From: JANNRR01 sp031401675
Lineage (GTDB): Bacteria > Pseudomonadota > Alphaproteobacteria > Rhodobacterales > Rhodobacteraceae
DNA length: 64,000 nt
Assembly (NCBI GenBank): GCA_031401675.1
Contig: JANNRR010000057.1
Span: 1-64,000 of the forward strand
Direction of reading: 5' to 3'
Of this stretch, positions 44,155-52,168 are shown piece by piece. The translations under genes were made by a program, and so were the position numbers. Within the stretch, counting starts at the first letter, position 1. Each line of letters opens with the position of its first letter. The notes under the pieces are model-generated. The model was given only the letters and a program-made list of their open reading frames with translations, was not told the origin of the DNA and did not search any database.

Positions 44155-44820
44155 ATGGACGGGTTGGACGACACCAAGGCCGGGATCGCAAAGGGCAAAC
44201 CGGTGCTGACGCAGGACCCGCACCGGGTGCGCGAGTTGTCGGAGCGCAATCTGGAAGTGGCAATCGGCCGCGAGGTGCGGGCGTTTCGCCGCCAGCAGGG
44301 GTTGACCGTGGCCGATCTGGCCAATGTCACCGGCCTGTCGATCGGCATGCTGTCAAAGATCGAGAACGGCATCACTTCGCCGTCGCTGACCACACTGCAG
44401 ATCCTCAGCCATGCGCTGTCCACCCCGCTGACCTCGTTCCTGCGCCGGTTCGAGGAGCGGCGCGAAGTGCAGCATGTGAAGGCCGGCGCGCATGTCGAGA
44501 TCGAGCGGGCCGGGACCCGGGCCGGGCATCAGTACAACATCTTGGGCCACATTGGCTCGAACTCGTCAGGCGTGGTGGTCGAGCCGTACATGATCACTCT
44601 GACGGAAACCTCGGACGTGTTTCCGACGTTTCAGCATGACGGGATCGAGCTGTTGTACATGCTGGAGGGCGAGGTGCAGTACCGGCACGGCGACCAGCTG
44701 TTCCATTTGCGGCCGGGCGACAGCCTGTTCTTTGACGCCGACGCGCAACACGGGCCGGAAGTGCTGGTCAAGCTGCCGGCGCGGTTCCTGTCGGTGATAT
44801 CCTATCCGCAGGCAGGGTAA
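44155..44820 (+). CDS. XRE-family regulator with C-terminal cupin domain
   Basis: 221-residue regulator. The helix-turn-helix spans about residues 38-90 (VADLANVTGLSIGMLSKIENGITSPSLTTL); the cupin sensor is near 145-215 (PTFQHDGIELLYMLEGEVQYRHGDQLFHLRPGDSLFFDADAQHGPE). XRE-cupin proteins usually govern amine, amino-acid or phosphonate use. Placed between mgdABCD and the convergent dmmDABC operon, it is the only visible DNA-binding regulator in the island and is the best candidate to control it. An AGG lies five bases before the ATG. Confidence 0.88.
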   Translation: MDGLDDTKAGIAKGKPVLTQDPHRVRELSERNLEVAIGREVRAFRRQQGLTVADLANVTGLSIGMLSKIENGITSPSLTTLQILSHALSTPLTSFLRRFEERREVQHVKAGAHVEIERAGTRAGHQYNILGHIGSNSSGVVVEPYMITLTETSDVFPTFQHDGIELLYMLEGEVQYRHGDQLFHLRPGDSLFFDADAQHGPEVLVKLPARFLSVISYPQAG

Positions 44821-44834
44821 GACCGGCAGAGGGC

Positions 44835-44882
44835 GGGGGTTTCACACACCTGCACCCCCGTGGGATATTTTCAGAACAAAGA
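44835..44882 (+). repeat. Dispersed GGGATATTT-type intergenic element, copy 5
   Basis: GGGGGTTTCACACACCTGC, a C-run, then GTGGGATATTTTCAGAACAAAG. It fills nearly all of the gap between the convergent regulator and dmmC genes. Confidence 0.7.
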
Positions 44883-44892
44883 CAGGGGAGGA

Positions 44893-45939
44893 TCACTGCG
44901 GCTCCGGCCAGATGCCGGGCGAAGTCGGCGCGCCGTCGTCGTGCTGCGCCAGCCACTCTACCATCAGCGGGCGGTTGTTGATGAAGCCTTTGTAGGTGGC
45001 CAGTTCCGCCGGCAGGTTGCGGATCACCCGGTGCAGGCGGCGGGCCCATTTCGGCTGGGTGACCAGTTCGGCGAAGCTGATCAGGTAGCAGCGGATCGGG
45101 AATACCAGCGCGTTCGAGCGTGGCAGCCGGAAGAAGGTCTGCAATTCGACGCGCAGGTGCATCTTGTCGCCGACATTTTCGGGCGTCAGCGTGGTGCGCA
45201 TCGGGCCCCATTTCGGATAGGTCTCGGGGGCGGTGTCCAGGAGTGCATTCACCGTCATCGTCCAGTTGAAGCGCCGGGCGGGGGCGCCGTGGCGGACATT
45301 CATCAGGAACTTCTGGGCGCGCTGAAAGATGCCCAACTCGTGCGCCAGCGGCACCGGCGCGTGCCATTCGAAGAAATGCATGCCGAGGTCGAAATCCAGC
45401 GACCAGTCGGCCTGCGTCGTCACCATGCCGGCATCCATCCACAGATTGTCCTCGCGCTGATCCTGCAGGGTGAAATCGCCCTGGGTCTGGCGGGTGATGT
45501 ATTCCATCGGCCCACACGGCAGCGTGCTGTCATCGAGGAAGGTGAAGCGCTGCTCGATCCCGAGCGGGCGGTTGATCCAGTGCCATTTGTCGCCCCGACG
45601 GTGCAGGGTGAACCACTGCGGATAGTCGGCGGCCTTTGCGGTCATGATCAGTTCCAGAAGGTCCCAGCCAGCCAGCGTCATGTGCGGCAGCGACTGGCAG
45701 CGCAGCGGATCCTCGGCCAGCACGGTGCTGCGCTCGCGCATCTCGCCCACGTAGTGTTCATCGACATCGAAGGCATGTTCGAACACCGATCCCGGGCGGC
45801 CCGGCGTGTGCGGTTCCATGTTGGTGGCGTACATGTAGGCGTCGTTGTCGAACGGAAACGGAAAGCGCCGGATCGCGGCGGGCGAGTTGAAGAAGGTGAA
45901 ACTGTCGCGGAAGGTTTCGTCCTTGAATTCGAGGTTCAT
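44893..45939 (-). CDS. dmmC: Dimethylamine monooxygenase, heme (DUF3445) catalytic subunit
   Basis: 348-residue DUF3445 protein, the heme-dependent oxidative N-demethylase family, whose PAS-like domain binds heme and demethylates dimethylamine to methylamine and formaldehyde. Family stretches: FPFDNDAYMYATNMEPHTPGRPGSV region, LRCQSLPHMTLAGWDLLELIM, FEWHAPVPLAHELGIF and LHLRVELQTFFRLP-like MHLRVELQTFFRLPRS. AGGAG precedes the ATG by six bases. It is last in the dmmDABC operon and starts nine bases after dmmB. Subunit letters follow the gene order in Ruegeria and Pseudomonas as I recall it. Confidence 0.88.
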   Translation of the reverse strand: MNLEFKDETFRDSFTFFNSPAAIRRFPFPFDNDAYMYATNMEPHTPGRPGSVFEHAFDVDEHYVGEMRERSTVLAEDPLRCQSLPHMTLAGWDLLELIMTAKAADYPQWFTLHRRGDKWHWINRPLGIEQRFTFLDDSTLPCGPMEYITRQTQGDFTLQDQREDNLWMDAGMVTTQADWSLDFDLGMHFFEWHAPVPLAHELGIFQRAQKFLMNVRHGAPARRFNWTMTVNALLDTAPETYPKWGPMRTTLTPENVGDKMHLRVELQTFFRLPRSNALVFPIRCYLISFAELVTQPKWARRLHRVIRNLPAELATYKGFINNRPLMVEWLAQHDDGAPTSPGIWPEPQ

Positions 45940-45948
45940 CGCAATCTC

Positions 45949-46911
45949 CTATCGATCAAGAACGAGGGCGCGCCCCTCGAACCGCGAGACGCAGGGCATG
46001 ATCTTCTGACCGCCCGCTTTTTGCGCCGGGGTCAGCCAGTGGTCATTATGCAGGATGCTGCCGTCGCAGGCCAGTACATCGGTTTCGCATTGCCCGCAGG
46101 CGCCGCCCCGGCAAAGGTATGGGGCCTGTACTCCGGCGGCCTCGATGGCTTCCAGCAGCGACTGATGGCTGCCGACAGTGAAACGTTTGCCCGAGGATTT
46201 CAGCGTCACCTCGAATGGCGCGCCGGTCGGCGGGGCCAGAAACTCCTCGTGATGCAGCGCCGCCGTCGGCCAGCCGGCCTGCGCCGCCGCACGCAGAACC
46301 CAGTCGATCATGCCCTTTGGCCCGCAGACATAGAGGTGCGTGCCCAGTGGTTGCCCGGTCAGCAGGTCGGACAGCGGGATCAATTGGTTGCGGTCGTCGA
46401 AATACAGATGCACCCGGTCGCCGTGCCTGGCAGTAAGCCGATCCATGTAGGCCGCGAGCGCCGGGGTCCGGGCGGAATAGTGCAGTTCGAAGCGGCCGCC
46501 CATCGCCGACAACTGGGCGATCTGGGCCAGGAACGGTGTGATGCCGATGCCGCCGGCGATCAGCAGATGCTTCTTCGCGCGCAGGTCGAGCGGGAACAGA
46601 TTGACCGGATAGCTGAGCACCATCGGCATTCCGGGCACCACGCTGCCGTGCATGTAGAGCGAGCCGCCGCGCCCGGCTTCGTCGCGACGGACCGAGATTT
46701 CATAGCCCGACCGGTCGGAAGGGTCGCCCATCAGCGAATAGGGATTCATCCGGCGGATGGCCCCATCCTGCATCTCGACCACGGTATGGGCGCCACCGGA
46801 AAAGGCCGGCATCTCGCCGCCGTCGCTGCGCACGAAGCGGAAGCGCTTGATCAGGGCGTTGACCGCGACCACCTCGGCCACCGTCACCGCGATCTTGGCG
46901 ACGCCGCTCAC
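45949..46911 (-). CDS. dmmB: Dimethylamine monooxygenase reductase subunit (PDR/VanB type)
   Basis: 320-residue phthalate-dioxygenase-reductase-like protein that feeds electrons to the heme subunit. It has an FMN-binding barrel (NPYSLMGDPSD), an NAD domain (LLIAGGIGITPFLAQIAQL, YVCGPKGMIDWVL) and a C-terminal plant-type [2Fe-2S] ferredoxin domain with CRGGACGQCETDVL near residues 270-283 and a fourth Cys in MPCVSRF. The GTG start overlaps the dmmA stop as GTGA. An alternative longer frame upstream overlaps dmmA and was discarded. Confidence 0.9.
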   Translation of the reverse strand: MSGVAKIAVTVAEVVAVNALIKRFRFVRSDGGEMPAFSGGAHTVVEMQDGAIRRMNPYSLMGDPSDRSGYEISVRRDEAGRGGSLYMHGSVVPGMPMVLSYPVNLFPLDLRAKKHLLIAGGIGITPFLAQIAQLSAMGGRFELHYSARTPALAAYMDRLTARHGDRVHLYFDDRNQLIPLSDLLTGQPLGTHLYVCGPKGMIDWVLRAAAQAGWPTAALHHEEFLAPPTGAPFEVTLKSSGKRFTVGSHQSLLEAIEAAGVQAPYLCRGGACGQCETDVLACDGSILHNDHWLTPAQKAGGQKIMPCVSRFEGRALVLDR

Positions 46912-47534
46912 CGGAACCGCTCCACCGTTGCGGGCACGATGCCCGGGGTCTCGGCATCGATGTTGACGCCCTGAAACGCCGCGATCCGGCGCGAATAGTG
47001 GTCGCGGACGTACAGATGCAGGCCGCAATGGCTGCATTGGAACGGATCGGTGTGCACCTCTTCGGTGATGCCCTTGCAATGCACGCACTGTACCCGCCGC
47101 ACGAGGCTGCCGCGGTGTTCGGTCTGGATCGCGGTATGGGGAATGCCCGCCGCCATTGCTTCGGCCTGTGCCTGTCCGATCAGCCCCTCGGTGCCCGCAA
47201 GGTAGACCTGCAAGCCCATATGCGCGTCTGCCAGCACCTTGCGCAGGCGCGGCACGACGGCGCCGTAGGTCGGGCTGAAGTGGATCTGCGCCGGATGCAG
47301 CGCCGCCAGTTGCGCGGCCCGGCCGACCCCGTCCTGTCCCGTCACCTCGTCCTTTCCCTTTACGTAGATCAGATGCGCCTGTGCCATCAGGTCCGGCGCC
47401 TGCGCCGCAAGGTCGATGACCGCCCCGGCCCCGGCCCCGTCCGCCAGCATCAGATGCGCCGCACCCGGACGCGGCTGCCATTCGCCGTAGACCGGGCGGC
47501 TGAGGATGGAGGCGGGAAAGGCGGTCTTTGGCAT
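46908..47534 (-). CDS. dmmA: Dimethylamine monooxygenase subunit DmmA
   Basis: 208-residue DmmA-family protein. The N-terminal two thirds have a Rossmann-like pattern with LIYVKGKDEV and LQVYLAGTEGLIGQAQAEA; the C-terminal part is a metal-binding ribbon with CVHCKG and CSHCG followed by LYVRDHYSRRIAAFQGVN. Required with DmmB and DmmC in known systems; its exact role is not clear. ATG 47534 was chosen; a TTG at 47585 could add 17 residues. Separated from dmmD by a strong hairpin, and coupled to dmmB. Confidence 0.85.
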   Translation of the reverse strand: MPKTAFPASILSRPVYGEWQPRPGAAHLMLADGAGAGAVIDLAAQAPDLMAQAHLIYVKGKDEVTGQDGVGRAAQLAALHPAQIHFSPTYGAVVPRLRKVLADAHMGLQVYLAGTEGLIGQAQAEAMAAGIPHTAIQTEHRGSLVRRVQCVHCKGITEEVHTDPFQCSHCGLHLYVRDHYSRRIAAFQGVNIDAETPGIVPATVERFR

Positions 47535-47589
47535 TCGGCGGAAACCTGATTTGTGTCTTGCATCTTGGGTTTCTTCTTTTCTCAAGTTT

Positions 47590-47655
47590 CCCCGCCGGAG
47601 GCTCCTGCGGCCCGGCCCGGAGCCTCCGGCGGGGATATTTTCGAAAAGATGAAAG
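47590..47655 (+). repeat. 16-bp hairpin plus GGGATATTT-type element inside the dmm operon (copy 6)
   Basis: CCCCGCCGGAGGCTCC (47590-47605) and GGAGCCTCCGGCGGGG (47619-47634) form a perfect 16-base-pair stem with a 13-base loop, then ATATTTTCGAAAAGATG on the plus strand. In dmm mRNA (minus strand) no T-run follows the stem, so it is more likely a stability or processing hairpin than a full stop. On the plus strand it has a short T-run. Confidence 0.8.
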
Positions 47656-47662
47656 CGAAAGG

Positions 47663-48796
47663 TCAGCCCTTGGCGGTACGGCGTTTCTTGTCAGGGTCGT
47701 AGAACGGCATCGGGTGGCTGGTGGCGGCAATGTCGCCGGTGGAATTGCGGACGGCCAGTTTGGTGCCGGTGTTGGCGCAATCGACGGGCAGACGGGCGAT
47801 GGCGACGTTGTGGCCGTTGAGCCTGCTGTAGTGGCCTTGGGTAACCAGGCCGACCTGTTGGCCGTTCCGGATCACCGGGGCACCACCGTCGGCGGGGGTG
47901 GTCCCGTCGAGCTTCAGGCCCCAGATCCTGAACCGTTCGCGGCCTTTCAGGCGGTAGTGTTCCTCGGCCCCGCGAAAGCCGGTCTTGCCGGGCGAGACGG
48001 TGAAATCGAGGCCAAGCTCCCAGAGCGTGTCGCCCGGGCCCTCGGCCGCGAACGGGTACATTTCGGAATTGTCGAAGGGGAAGAACAGCAGGTAGCTTTC
48101 GGCGCGCAGCAGGTCCAGCGTGGTGAAGCGGCAGGGGATGATGCCCAGGTTTCTGCCTTCGTCGAGGATGCGGTCCCAGATCGTCGGGGCATCCTGGCCG
48201 CGGCAGAAGATCTCGTAGCCGCGTTCGCCGGTGTAGCCGGTGCGCGAGATCATCACCGGCAAGCCGAACAGCGACGTCTGCATCTGGGCAAAGTAGGGCA
48301 GCGCGCGCAGGCCTGCGACGTGTTTTTCCAGATACTCGATCGCAAGCGGGCCTTGCAGCGACAGGTCGTGCAGGTTGTCGTCGAACCGGACCGAGACATC
48401 GCGCCCGGTAGCGGCCATGGTCAGCTGTTCGTGCGCGCCGCCCGAGCCGTGCACCACCATGAAGGCATTGGGGCCGGTGCGGTAGATCACGCAATCATCG
48501 ACGAACTTGCCGGCATCGTTCAGCATGGTGGCATAGACCGAGCGTCCCGGCATCAGCTTTTCCATGTTGCGGGTGGTGGCGCGGTCGATGACGTGACTGG
48601 CATGCGGGCCGGTGAGATGCACCTTTTTCAGGCCCGACACGTCCATCAGGCCGGCCTTGGTGCGGATCGCTTCGTACTCGGCGATCGGGTCGCCGGCATA
48701 GTGCCAGGCGGTGCCCATGCCGCTCCAGTCCTCCAGCGCCGAGCCAAGTGCGCGGTGCCGGTCGGCAAGTGCCGAAAACCTCCAGGATGCTGCCAT
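47663..48796 (-). CDS. dmmD: GcvT-like tetrahydrofolate-dependent protein of the dimethylamine operon
   Basis: 377-residue aminomethyltransferase-family protein. Motifs: GLMDVSGLKKVHLTGPHAS near residues 47-65, VYATMLNDAGKFVDDCVIYR, SRTGYTGERGYEIF near 205-220 and LLRAESYLLFFPFDN. It probably transfers the formaldehyde released by the monooxygenase to tetrahydrofolate. First gene of the operon, consistent with the order D-A-B-C. Purine-rich AGGGGG lies upstream of the ATG. DMSP demethylase (DmdA) is a relative with the same fold, but the context favours DmmD. Confidence 0.85.
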   Translation of the reverse strand: MAASWRFSALADRHRALGSALEDWSGMGTAWHYAGDPIAEYEAIRTKAGLMDVSGLKKVHLTGPHASHVIDRATTRNMEKLMPGRSVYATMLNDAGKFVDDCVIYRTGPNAFMVVHGSGGAHEQLTMAATGRDVSVRFDDNLHDLSLQGPLAIEYLEKHVAGLRALPYFAQMQTSLFGLPVMISRTGYTGERGYEIFCRGQDAPTIWDRILDEGRNLGIIPCRFTTLDLLRAESYLLFFPFDNSEMYPFAAEGPGDTLWELGLDFTVSPGKTGFRGAEEHYRLKGRERFRIWGLKLDGTTPADGGAPVIRNGQQVGLVTQGHYSRLNGHNVAIARLPVDCANTGTKLAVRNSTGDIAATSHPMPFYDPDKKRRTAKG

Positions 48797-48876
48797 TCTT
48801 TCCCCCTGCCCATGTCATTGTGCTGGTGGCAGTGTGACTGCATCGGCGGGTGGAAATCAATGAACTTGTGCAAGAA

Positions 48877-48896
48877 TTTTTCCTGACAGGGAAAAA
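48877..48896. promoter_or_regulatory. Candidate operator upstream of dmmD
   Basis: TTTTTCC, TGACAG, GGAAAAA: a perfect seven-base inverted repeat 81 bases before the dmmD start, in an AT-rich island. It contains the TTTCCTGA core seen at other methylamine promoters here. Confidence 0.5.
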
Positions 48897-48951
48897 GGTT
48901 TCCCGTGGGTCCCGTGCGCCCGGCACTTTCCCCCGGTGCGTTCAATGCAAC

Positions 48952-48975
48952 GGGGGCGGCCCGAGGGCCGCCCCC
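48952..48975 (-). terminator. GC-rich hairpin after the first APC gene
   Basis: GGGGGCGGCCC and GGGCCGCCCCC are complementary over 11 bases with almost no loop, 22 bases beyond the permease stop (48997). In the minus-strand transcript it is followed by GTTGCATTG, only weakly T-rich, so termination efficiency is uncertain. Confidence 0.6.
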
Positions 48976-48996
48976 GCCGCTTCGTTCAGGGTCGGA

Positions 48997-50760
48997 TCAG
49001 GTTGGCAGCACGAAGAACCAGTTGGCCCAAAGCACCACCACCGCCCCGGCCGCCAGCGCCAGATACGGCAGCATCCCGGCCTTGCGCTCGCCCAGATCGC
49101 CTTCCTTCAGGCCAAGCTCGTCCAGCGCGCCTTTCGGGAAGCGGCCGCCGTCCTGCAGATAGTGGCGGAAGGCGAACACCGGGATGATCAGCGCAGCAAA
49201 GATCAGGCCGGCCCAGAGCGCGTTGGAGTAGCCCCAGACTTTCGCCCCGGCGCCAAGGAACAGCGCGTTGACGAAGGCCAGCACCGTGTTGATGCCGATC
49301 AGGAAAGCCGGGGCTTTCCACGGCCGTTCGATATGGCCCGAATCGATGCGGTGAATCCAGCCGGCGTTCAGGTTCAGGAAGTTGAACAGGATGTAGCCGA
49401 CGTTCGAAATCGCCAGAACGTAGAAGTAGCCGCCGGCGTCGGACGCCAGCGCCAGCAGGAACAGGTTGAAGGCAAAGTCGGTCCACATCGCGCGGGTCGG
49501 GGCGCCGTGTTCGTTGGCATGCCCGAGATAGCGCGGCAGCCAGCCGTCGCGCGACCCCTGATACAGCGTCCTCGACGACCCGGCCATCGCGGTCATGATC
49601 GCGAGGAACAGCCCGAGGATCATCAGGATCACCAGAATCTGGGTGACCACCTTGCCGCCGCCGACCATGTTGCCCAGCGCCTCGGCGATGCCGGAGCCGT
49701 CGATGATGCCGGGCGCCAGCATGCCTTCCTGCCCCAGCACACCCTGAAACGCGTAAGGGATCAGGAAGAAGAACACGCAGCACAGCAGGCCCGCGAAGAA
49801 GATCGCCTTGAAGGTATCGGTCTTGGGATCCTTCAACTCGCTGGTATAGCAGACGGCGGTTTCAAAGCCGTAGGTCGACCAGGCCGCGATGTAGAGCGCG
49901 CCCAGGATCAACGTCCAGCCGCCGACGTTCCAGGTGCCATCCACCCCGGAATAGGCGGCGGAGGGTGGCAGGATGCCGGTGACGTTGGTGCTGATGATCG
50001 CGCCGGTCAGGATCGGCACCAGACCGACCAGCAGCAGTGGCACCAGCACGATGATCGCCAGCCATTTCTGGGCCGACGCGGTCGAGGCGATGCCGCGATG
50101 CTGGATCGCGAAGATGATCAGCATCAGGACCGCGCCGATCACGAAGGTCGAGTTGAAGTGCAGCGCGCCAAGGCCGGGGATGTTGAAGGTCAACGCCTCC
50201 CACGTCCGGATCGCCGGGGTCAGGGCCGCGACACCGTCGCTGGCGGCGACGGCCTTGATCGCATCCTCGACCGCCGTACCGGCGTTGGCTGCCATGTAGT
50301 CGATGACCGACTGGGTTTCGGCGGTATATTGCGCCATGTTGGCGGTGATCCAGTCCAGCACGGTCTGGGCATCCGCCGCCGGGATCGGAAACAGCGCGTT
50401 CAGGATGTAGCCCGCCGCGATGACGCAGCCGAGCGACAGCACCGGCGACCAGGCGAACCAGTTGCACCAGACCGACAGCGGCGCGATGAATTTCGAATAG
50501 CGCAGCCAGGCGGTGGCACCATAGACCGAAGCGCCGCCGGATTTGTTGGCGAACATGCCGGCCAGTTCGGCGTAAGTGAAGCTTTGCAGAAAGCCCATGA
50601 TCATCGACACGATCCAGACGACAAACGCCGCCTTGCCGGCCACACCGGCGATGCCGCCGATCGAAAACAGCACCAGAGGCGGCACCCCGGCGGCAACCCA
50701 GAAGGCGCCGCGCCAGTCGAGCGCACGGCGCAGCGTGCCCGAGCTATGTTCATCTGCCAT
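48997..50760 (-). CDS. APC-superfamily permease, long form
   Basis: 587-residue amino acid/polyamine/organocation permease with at least 12 hydrophobic helices. The unwound-helix region is LFSIGGIAGVAGKAAF near residues 30-45; later GGASVYGATAWLRYSKFIAPLSVW and YGFETAVCYTSELKDPKTDTFKAIFF are typical. A long periplasmic loop of about 75 residues (near 125-200) is unusual for the family. It lies upstream of dmmD on the same strand, after a 370-base leader. The substrate is probably an amine, by context only. Confidence 0.82.
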   Translation of the reverse strand: MADEHSSGTLRRALDWRGAFWVAAGVPPLVLFSIGGIAGVAGKAAFVVWIVSMIMGFLQSFTYAELAGMFANKSGGASVYGATAWLRYSKFIAPLSVWCNWFAWSPVLSLGCVIAAGYILNALFPIPAADAQTVLDWITANMAQYTAETQSVIDYMAANAGTAVEDAIKAVAASDGVAALTPAIRTWEALTFNIPGLGALHFNSTFVIGAVLMLIIFAIQHRGIASTASAQKWLAIIVLVPLLLVGLVPILTGAIISTNVTGILPPSAAYSGVDGTWNVGGWTLILGALYIAAWSTYGFETAVCYTSELKDPKTDTFKAIFFAGLLCCVFFFLIPYAFQGVLGQEGMLAPGIIDGSGIAEALGNMVGGGKVVTQILVILMILGLFLAIMTAMAGSSRTLYQGSRDGWLPRYLGHANEHGAPTRAMWTDFAFNLFLLALASDAGGYFYVLAISNVGYILFNFLNLNAGWIHRIDSGHIERPWKAPAFLIGINTVLAFVNALFLGAGAKVWGYSNALWAGLIFAALIIPVFAFRHYLQDGGRFPKGALDELGLKEGDLGERKAGMLPYLALAAGAVVVLWANWFFVLPT

Positions 50761-51130
50761 GGATCGGTCCCCCGTTCGCCCGATGTGGCGCGGGAACGGC
50801 GCCGGGCTGTTGATTGTTGGTCACGTCAGTCTCCCCGTTGGTTTGGCCTTGATCGTCCGCCCGGGGTTTGGCCTTTGGTCGCCCCGCGCGGCATGGGTCT
50901 GGGGAAAGGCGACCGGTTCGTCGGGCGACGACAGCGCAGGGCCCGTCCGGGCCGGCTCCTGCAATGCGTTCCGTCGTCCCAACCTCGCCAAGGATGCGAC
51001 TTTCCACCGCAGGCAGTCTGGCGCAGACTGCCAGGGCTGCAAAGCGTTTTTTCCCCGCCAAGAAAGATTCTTTCCTGAGAGGCGGCAACTGAGTCGTCAG
51101 CGCACCAGAAAAGCAGTGTCCGGCGGCGGT
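50761..51130. other. Long leader/intergenic region upstream of the APC gene
   Basis: 370 bases between two minus-strand genes. A candidate operator lies at 51062-51081: GAAAGA, T, TCTTTC (perfect six-base palindrome) followed by CTGAGAG, so it holds the TTTCCTGA core. The remaining 300 bases would be a long untranslated leader if the promoter is there. No gene or riboswitch was recognised; a shorter leader with another promoter is possible. Confidence 0.45.
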
Positions 51131-51403
51131 TCAGTTCTTTCCGGCCTGAAACCGATGCTGCTCAAAGCGGATGCGGGCGCGTTTGTAGGCATCGAACAGC
51201 GACATTGCCCAGACGAAAATGCCCCCGGCGAACTTGCCGACAAGCGAGACGTCGGCGGCGGCGGTTTTCAGGGTGAAGGCGCCGAGCAGCAGCATGAAGA
51301 ACAGAAAGATCAGCCCGCGCACCGGTTCGCGGTTCCAGACCTGCCCAGAGCCCGGAAGCAGGATGGCCGAAGCCAGCACCAGATAGGGGTTTGCCGGCGT
51401 CAT
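51131..51403 (-). CDS. Small membrane protein (TM2/DUF5683-like)
   Basis: 90 residues with two to three hydrophobic segments. The start NPYLVLASAILLPGSGQVWNREPVRGLIFL resembles the proline/glycine-bearing helix of TM2/DUF5683-type proteins (LLPGxGQ); these have no settled function. A basic C-terminal tail (KRARIRFEQHRF) faces the cytosol. The ATG overlaps the upstream gene's stop (ATGA), so it is translated with it and belongs to the permease operon. Confidence 0.72.
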   Translation of the reverse strand: MTPANPYLVLASAILLPGSGQVWNREPVRGLIFLFFMLLLGAFTLKTAAADVSLVGKFAGGIFVWAMSLFDAYKRARIRFEQHRFQAGKN

Positions 51404-52098
51404 GCGGCGGGGGCCGTTTGCAGAGGCGACGTCAGGGCCTTTGTCATGTTCTCGGCCAGCGCTGTCAGCCGGTTCAAGAGCGGCGGCAGCATGGCGGCAT
51501 CCAGCGGGGTGTGGCCCATTTCGGCATCGCGGAAAATCAGATATCGGCCCCGGTCGGCCTCTTCGACCAGCCAGACCAGACGCAGGCCTCTGGGCGAGAT
51601 CAGCAGCTCCTTTGCGCGCGGGTCGTCGAACAGGTCAAGCTGGCTGCGGACAGACTCCGGCAACGGCAGGGCCGCGTCGGAGCGCAGTGCGGCGGTGTCG
51701 GGCATGCCGGCCGGCAGCGGCTGCTGGAAGGGCAGGCGGGCAAAGTGCGAAAAGCTTTCGATCCCGGTCGGGCGCTGCATCAGGTCCCAGGTCGCGGCGA
51801 CCGGCATCGGTTCGGGCAGGCTGACCAACAGCCACAGGGTCGGCAGCTTGCGGGTGGCCAGCGTGTCGGCGACCACCTGCAGATCGAACATCCGCCCCCG
51901 GTAGCGCCCCGACAGACGGGCAAAACCGCTGGGGCCGATGCTGCGGCGCAGATCGCTGAACAGCGGCTGGCAGGCATCGAGATAGCCGGCACGCGCGGCC
52001 CGGCGGCTGGCCATGGCCAGGCGGCTGTGCCGGATCAGGCGCAGCAGCAGCGTGGCTGCGGCCAGAAGCAGGGCGGTCAGGATCAGTTTATCGAACAT
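51400..52098 (-). CDS. Uncharacterised membrane-anchored protein in the permease operon
   Basis: 232 residues: one N-terminal hydrophobic helix (about residues 4-22) followed by a soluble domain with two similar long segments around ATRKLPTLWLLVSLPEPMPV and RGLRLVWLVEEADRGRYLIF. No known family recognised. It starts 70 bases after the second APC gene, across a strong hairpin, and overlaps the next small gene. Its place suggests a role with the permease, but that is inference. Confidence 0.65.
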   Translation of the reverse strand: MFDKLILTALLLAAATLLLRLIRHSRLAMASRRAARAGYLDACQPLFSDLRRSIGPSGFARLSGRYRGRMFDLQVVADTLATRKLPTLWLLVSLPEPMPVAATWDLMQRPTGIESFSHFARLPFQQPLPAGMPDTAALRSDAALPLPESVRSQLDLFDDPRAKELLISPRGLRLVWLVEEADRGRYLIFRDAEMGHTPLDAAMLPPLLNRLTALAENMTKALTSPLQTAPAA

Positions 52099-52131
52099 TG
52101 CGCCCCGGATATCTGGGCCCCGGCATGGTCA

Positions 52132-52161
52132 GGCTCCGCCCGGTCAATCCCGGGCGGAGCC
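52132..52161 (-). repeat. 12-bp hairpin between permease-operon genes
   Basis: GGCTCCGCCCGG (52132-52143) and CCGGGCGGAGCC (52150-52161) form a perfect 12-base-pair stem with a six-base loop. It fills the gap between the second APC gene and the downstream 232-residue gene. No T-run follows in the minus direction, so partial termination or mRNA protection is more likely than full stop. Confidence 0.7.
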
Positions 52162-52168
52162 TCCGGTG

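Noticed and set aside
46912..47730. Upstream extension of the dmmB frame
   Set aside because: It overlaps dmmA in another frame, has biased Gly/Arg composition and no domain; the GTG at 46911 fits the GTGA overlap and reductase N-terminus.
48850..51078. Plus-strand frame of 742 codons opposite the first APC permease
   Set aside because: Antisense shadow: extreme Arg/Asp/Gln/His content, no motifs, and a well-supported membrane protein on the other strand.
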